Of a DNA stretch of 64,000 nt, positions 58,701 to 64,000 are shown in pieces. The DNA lies in NCBI GenBank assembly GCA_002914805.1, contig JXTB01000584.1, forward strand, positions 21,287-85,286, written 5' to 3'. The notes beneath the pieces were generated by a model that saw only the letters and a program-made list of their open reading frames with translations, made no database searches and had not been told where the DNA came from. This DNA comes from Parasponia andersonii (Eukaryota; Streptophyta; Magnoliopsida; Rosales; Cannabaceae). Positions within the stretch are counted from its first letter, which is position 1; each line of letters opens with the position of its first letter. Position numbers and translations under genes: made by a program.

Positions 58701-60330
58701 TATCATCCGGGTAAGGCTAATGTTATAGCCGATGCACTGAGTAGGAAGCCTTGTGGTATACTAGCTACACTAGTATTCGAAGATTGGAAAAACTCAGTTG
58801 CGATTAGTGACTATAACTTGCAGTACTTCGAGAATGAAGGTGTTGCTTGCCTGAGAAACATTGTGATTTCACCATCTCTTTCCCAGACTGTCCAGTAGAG
58901 TTAGTGGCAAGACAAAGAGTTGAGAACAACCTGGAACCGACTTCAAAATAGTGAGCAGTTAGATGGTTGGAGCACTAACAGAGACGGATTTTTGCTTTTC
59001 AGTGGGAAGTTGGCTGTAGCTAATGACCCTAATTTTTGAGAAACCATTCTAACAGAGGCTCACAAATCAAGATTCGCAATACATCCGGTTAGTACTAAGA
59101 TGTACCGGGACTTGAAGCGGTAGTATTGGTAGAAAGGTATGAAGAGGGATGTGGCTACTTTTGTGGCTAAGTGTTTGACTTGTCAGCAAGTCAAGGCTGA
59201 ACACTAGAGGCCAGCTGGATTACTTCAGCTGTTACCCATTCCAGAGTGGAAGTGGGACAAGATCACTATAGACTTTGTGACCAGTTTGCTGAAGACCTTG
59301 AGGAAGAACGACGCAATTTGGGTAATAGTCGATCAGTTGATGAAGAGTGCTCACTTTATACCGATCCGGATTGACTACTCTCTTACTAAGCTCAGTAAAC
59401 TATATGTGGAGAACATCATATGCTTGCATGGTGTGCCTTCAAGCATAGTTTCTGATAGAGATCTAAGATTTACTTCCAAGTTTTAGAGAGCCTTACAGAA
59501 AGTATTTGGTATGCAGTTGGATATCAGTACAGCTCACCATCTTAAGATAGATGGTCAGTCTGAAAGAACCACTCAGATTCTTGAGGACATGCTACGTTGT
59601 TGCATACTGGACATTGGTGGGAACTGGGATGACCATCTTCCTTTAGTGGAATTTGCATACAATAACAGTTACCAGACCGGTGTGGGTGTGGCTCCATATG
59701 AAATGTTGTATGGGAGGTCGTGTAGATCGCCTTTGTGTTGGGCAGAACCAGAAGAGCATGTTACTCTTAGACCTGAACTGATTGAGGAGACTACTAGGAA
59801 GATCAAGGATATCTAAGAGAGACTCAAGGAGATTCAGAGTCGCCAGAAGAGTTATGCTGACCCTAAGAGGCATGAGGTAGAGTTCGATACTGGTGATTTC
59901 GTATTCCTGAAAGTGACTCCAAGGCGAGGTGTTACAAGATTTGGAGTTAAGGGTAAGCTTGCTCTAAGGTATATTGGTCCCTTTGAGATCACTGAGAGGA
60001 TTGGACTAGTGGCGTATCACTTGAATCTACCTGCATAGTTGGGCCACGTGCATAATGTGTTTCACGTGTCGATATTAAAGAAGTACACACCGGACGCATC
60101 TCATGTTATCCAGTACGTTCATGTACTGATCCAAGAAGATGTGTCCTATGTAGAGCAACCTGTTCACTTTTTGGCTAGAGAGTTAAAGGTGCTTCGCAAT
60201 AGAGAGATACCACTAGTTTAGGAAAATCACAAAGAAGATGAGGCTACTTGGGAACTCGAGATGGAGATGTACAAAAAGTACCCTCATTTGTTTAAATTTT
60301 TAGTTAGAAGTTGTATTATGATGAAAACCT
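55709..60330 (+). pseudogene. Fossil gag-pol region of element 2
   Basis: Parts in order: gag from 55709 with a zinc knuckle (CFVCGQSGRQKKEC) near 56536-56577; aspartic protease with FDTGASHSFI near 56970; reverse transcriptase at about 57430-58100; RNase H at about 58380-58640; the zinc-binding part of integrase near 59050-59190; integrase core at about 59260-59720; and the chromodomain-like tail at about 60180-60300. It aligns along its length with the region 11108-15740 of element 1. Roughly a dozen breaks. Confidence 0.9.
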
Positions 60331-60379
60331 TGACTTGTATTTTGAATTTTAGGACGAAATTCCGATAAGGAGGGAAGAA

Positions 60380-60896
60380 TGTAAAAACCCAGTTTTTACA
60401 AGGGCATAATGGTGATTTGACCAAAAAGTTTTTTTAAAAAAATAATAAAAAATAAATATCTTTCTCTCTCTCCCTCTCGTCCCCCCTCCCCCTCGCCGAG
60501 CCGTTCTCTCTCTCCCTCGTCTCTCTCACTCTCTCGGCCAAAGGAAGCCGCACCACCGCCCAAGCACCGTTCGGCCGAGCAGACCACCAGCGAAGCTCCC
60601 CCAGGCCGCCACGAACCAGCGACGGAGCTGCTCGCCGTCGCCAAAGAAGAAAAAGGACTGTTTCGGACTTTTCATCACCGGTGAAGATTCCGGCATCCAT
60701 TCGACCTCCAGCCGGTCCCGTTGGATTCGTCTCGTCTCAAGGATCATCAAGGTATATATATCTCAACCCCATTTTATCCGGATTGAAAGTTGTCATTTTT
60801 GGGCATTTCGAGTTTATAGTTGTAGTTTTCGATCCAGCCATTGGATTGTGTTTTTGAGTTCATTTATGAAATGTACTCGGAAAATAGAGAAGTTTG

Positions 60897-60927
<31 letters not shown>

Positions 60928-61862
60928 GTTGTTTGGTGATCGACACGAAAATCGAGATCGAACGGTCGAGATTTTGTCTCATTTTTTATGCCACCGGTCC
61001 GGTGTGGGCTCGGACTAGAATTAGACAAATTATATATCTAACCTAGCTATTGTGGGTGCTAGGAATTCAGTGAAGAGATCTGTTTGCGAAATTGAAGTTT
61101 CAGTGAGAAGTTAACTTTTCGCCAGAGGGCGATCGAGGGCTTGGAATTGGTTTCCAACCCTCTAGGCGATCGTCAACGATATCTTGAGGACTCAATAGTG
61201 TGGTATCACTATTCCGGTGAGGTAGGGATTTAGTTACCTTCATTTTATACCTTTTTTGAGTTAAAACTTATTTTCTGCAGCATATAAGAACAAGTGTATT
61301 TTTTAATGATTTGAATTATATGTAATGAAATTAGTTGTACGATATATACTGTACTGCTCTGAGAATTCGCTGTGTGTAGGTTATTTTGGGTATATCAAAA
61401 AAAGGGCCGTTATACTACCCATTTTTCTATAAAACCCTATTATGCATGTTTTACTGAAAAACCCGAGTGCAGTAGTTTTTAAACTTCAGTTCTGGATTGC
61501 ACGTGTTATAGGATCATACATGAGCATCGTGTTAGCATCGTAGGTTTTACAGTGTGGCGCTACGTGCCCCACCATCGGTGAAAGGCCGTAAACTCGTGCG
61601 GGGTTTGTTCTTCTAATTACCTCCCCATTTGGTAGGTGTAGGCAATTCGGTTGCCCCTCCAGGTTTGGTAGGCGACACACAGGTGTCCCCTCCGGGTATG
61701 GACTTAGGTGTCGAGCAGGCTGTTAAGCATACTTAGTGCCATCATCCTGGGTTTCCACAGATGAGAGGATGAGAACTCATGGGTATAGGTTGATTTATGT
61801 CATGTGCATATGGATTGATGGTTTTGATTACACTGTTTTATATATATGGGCTCGAGTTGTGG

Positions 61863-61897
<35 letters not shown>

Positions 61898-62396
61898 NCG
61901 AGGTAACTCTTTTCCTACTGGGCATTGTATGCTCACCCCCTTTCTTCCCTTCCTCAGGTGGTGTTCAGTGCGATCTTGGTAATCATGAGGAATAAGAGGC
62001 CATCTTGACTGTAGTTCATTTCTTGGTAATGCTAGAAGTCTACTGTTGTGGTGTTTGGACTGTTTGGGGTTTTGTATTAGCATTGAACTAAGATTATTAC
62101 TTTTTATTTTATCTGTAAACTTATGTATGCCATTCTGGGATTTAACTTGTTATTGTAGATGATGACGATGCTTGGACTTATATTTGATTTTTCCCGTTTT
62201 TTAATTATTATTCGGTGTATATTTAATGATGTATACGAACTGTGGGAGAGGTTCATGGGATTAAATTTGAAATACTTTATCAAAATGGACTGTTTACAAA
62301 ACTAAAACTTTTTAGACACTTTTCAAATAAATCAATGAATTTCCCACCTTTGTGAAATTCTCTTTCTGCCACTGGCCTGGATTTTGGGTCATGACA
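60380..62396 (+). repeat. 3' LTR of element 2 (assembly shortened)
   Basis: It is 2.02 kb as given. It has a GC-rich, pyrimidine-rich island at about 60455-60730, a (TA)n tract at 60897-60924 and another at 61867-61897 that ends in a single N at 61898. There the 5' LTR has about 70 additional bases (about 55010-55078), so this copy is incomplete in the assembly. Confidence 0.88.
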
Positions 62397-64000
62397 AGTA
62401 TGATATTTGTTGTTAGTGCAAATATTGATTTTAATATTCAACCTTATCCCGGACTTATTCCAATTTTGACTTCATGTAGCTTAAATGTTTTATGATGATT
62501 ATAGTGTTACGTATATTTTCTGAGAACCTTTAATTTCGATACAGAGAGAGAAGGGCCATAGTGTTATGTGGTTATGGTTCTCTTTTTGGTTTTGGTATTG
62601 GCAGGCAAAAGGGGAAGAAAGAAAGTCGCACAGTTTGCTTCAAAGTATTTTTAGCAAAGCAAAGAAGTGGATGGAGGGGAAAAAAGGTTAACGATTCAAT
62701 ATCAACAGATTTTACTATTTTGATTGCACTTGAAGACCCAGATAATTTGGTAAAGTACAACTTTCAAACTTCAAGTAAGTTAGCACAAAATTTAAACCTT
62801 CAAATTGAACATGAAAGGAATTTATTTACTTTTACATAACCAACTCTCTTGGCTTTTGTCAATATACTAAGAAACTAAACTAGCTTGGGGTACAGTGTTG
62901 GGAGGTCTTGGCAACAATTAATCTGTATTAGTAATCACCCAATGTCACATGACAAATTACAGTTTCTTATCTCAGGTCAGTACTATATTAGCTCATAATA
63001 ATCCTAAACAACCACTTTTGTATGAAGTGTTTTTTTTTTTTTTTTTCCCGCACTCTCTAATGGTCTTTCCTCTAAATAGCGTTTAGTAAGTCAACTTTGA
63101 AGATAAGCCTATTTGTACATGAAAAGAACAAATCAATAACCTTGTACACGTCTCTTTAGAAAATTTAAAAAATAAAATCAATTTTCTCATGGCAAGATGT
63201 TCTTTTATCAGTTATGGACATTGGTTCGTATTCTGGATGTTTTATTTTCTGCCTGAAATTATGCTTGTAAATAATCGAATTTTAAGTATTTATAAGCTTT
63301 TAATGTCATGAATATTGGACATTGAGAATTTTTTTTTTTGGAGGCAAAGCAGATAAAGTCTGAGTTGGATTTAGGCAGTCACAGGAACTATTGGAAAATC
63401 GGCTGTTCTTTGTTGTTTTCTAATATCTAATATAAGTTTAAAACTTATTCATATTTTTTAAAAATTTAAATAAATCAAAAATAAATAAATAAATAATATT
63501 AAAAATATATAAATAAAAATATTTAATTAATTTTTTTTAGTTTTAATTAAGAAATAGATTTGAAGTTATAAATGGAACGATTAAACATGAACAAAACTTG
63601 TGGATATATGATTGAGGCTAAATCCGATCCTTATTATATGTAAAGGCTAATCCTTATTTATATAATATAGACTTGAGTCGGACTACTATGTGAGTTGGCT
63701 TACAAAATTCGTCTCATATTAATATCTCTAACTATAAAGATGTACTACACTAATAATATCTGAACTATCTAATTTATATTAATTTTATTCTCAAAATTTT
63801 TAATTATGATAGTTAAATTTCTAAATTTTTTGATTTATAATAATTTAGTCACTGAAATATCTAAATTAAATTAGAATCCACTGTAGATATAAAAAGGCAC
63901 GTTCTAACATGCAGAGGAGAAAATAAACTGAACAAAATTACTTCCGGAGAATGAACGATGTTTTTTTTTTTTTTTGCACATTTTAAAATTGTTGGAGTTA
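62397..64000. other. AT-rich flank beyond element 2
   Basis: It begins with the target duplication AGTAT. Around 62536-62700, a stretch bounded by a TACAG acceptor-like site reads KSHSLLQSIFSKAKKWMEGK near its end on +. It has coding-like composition but is unrecognised, and could be the last exon of a small or decayed gene. The remainder, including 63430-63560 (AAATAAATAAATA-type low complexity), shows nothing recognisable. Confidence 0.4.

Larger units (their letters stand above)
53774..62396 (+). mobile_element. Ty3/gypsy LTR retrotransposon, Tekay (Del) chromovirus type, fossil (element 2)
   Basis: This element of 8.6 kb has exact target duplications AGTAT at 53769-53773 and 62397-62401. 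The 5' LTR is 53774-55576 and the 3' LTR 60380-62396, both starting TGTAAAAACCCAG and ending GGTCATGACA. The primer site is at about 55584 and the purine tract at 60367-60379. Domain order and sequence closely parallel element 1, but the LTRs are a different subfamily. The coding region has about a dozen breaks. The LTRs differ by about 6 percent in a 190-base stretch by eye. Their lengths differ mainly because each contains an unresolved N gap (53852 and 61898). Confidence 0.93.

Noticed and set aside
60396-60750. Overlapping open frames on - in the 3' LTR of element 2
   Set aside because: They are low-complexity Arg/Glu/Gly-rich frames from a CT-rich LTR island, with no domain.
62561-62839. 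92-codon frame on + starting at 62561 as a gene
   Set aside because: The composition looks like chance beyond 62700, and a different frame over 62536-62700 looks more protein-like; neither is supported by homology.
1-64000. tRNA, rRNA and organellar insertions
   Set aside because: None recognised on reading both strands; the only tRNA-related sequences are the primer binding sites of the LTR elements.

Overview
This window is AT-rich nuclear DNA from a flowering plant, most likely a eudicot. It holds the end of one apparently functional host gene, pieces of a second host gene that has been shuffled and pseudogenised, and a dense nest of transposable elements. Evidence for a plant: a plant-type BTB/POZ family C-terminus, plant CHR24-like (SNF2) exons with GT/AG introns, two Tekay-type Ty3 chromoviruses primed by initiator tRNA-Met, two Sirevirus-type Ty1/copia elements, a CACTA (En/Spm) element and a MULE. 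I cannot name the species.

Layout: (1) 1-1912: intron, then the last coding exon of a BTB/POZ gene on the + strand. It is intact within the window. (2) 1913-4019: intergenic. (3) 4020-8085: a large inverted duplication, two arms of about 2 kb around a small foldback. Each arm carries the same CHR24-like exon at its outer end. (4) 8464-18331: a broken Tekay-type Ty3 element inserted into the flank of the right arm. (5) 18332-20690: more CHR24-like exons on the - strand in scrambled order, with a second copy of the repeated exon. (6) about 22.8-32.1 kb: a degenerate MULE-type region. It has a Ulp1-like (C48) pseudogene on +, a 192-bp tandem array, and a Mutator transposase pseudogene on -, pointing tail to tail. 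The Ulp1-like gene is split by a short, minus-strand Sirevirus derivative (24710-28955, target duplication GATCT). (7) 34305-42412: a complete but decayed CACTA element with CACTAC...GTAGTG ends, target duplication GGT and its own C48-like domain. (8) 43792-53431: an old Sirevirus-type copia element with a long post-pol region. (9) 53774-62396: a second Tekay-type Ty3 element with target duplication AGTAT. It contains two single-N placeholders that hide missing sequence. (10) 62397-64000: AT-rich flank.

How it fits together: only the BTB gene looks able to make a normal product. The rest records serial insertion: Ty3 into a CHR24-derived duplication, and Sirevirus into a MULE-associated Ulp1 gene. 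The most interesting non-transposon structure is the CHR24 inverted duplication. If transcribed, it would fold into a long hairpin matching a host chromatin-remodelling gene. Percent identities and ages are estimates by eye; nothing was computed.
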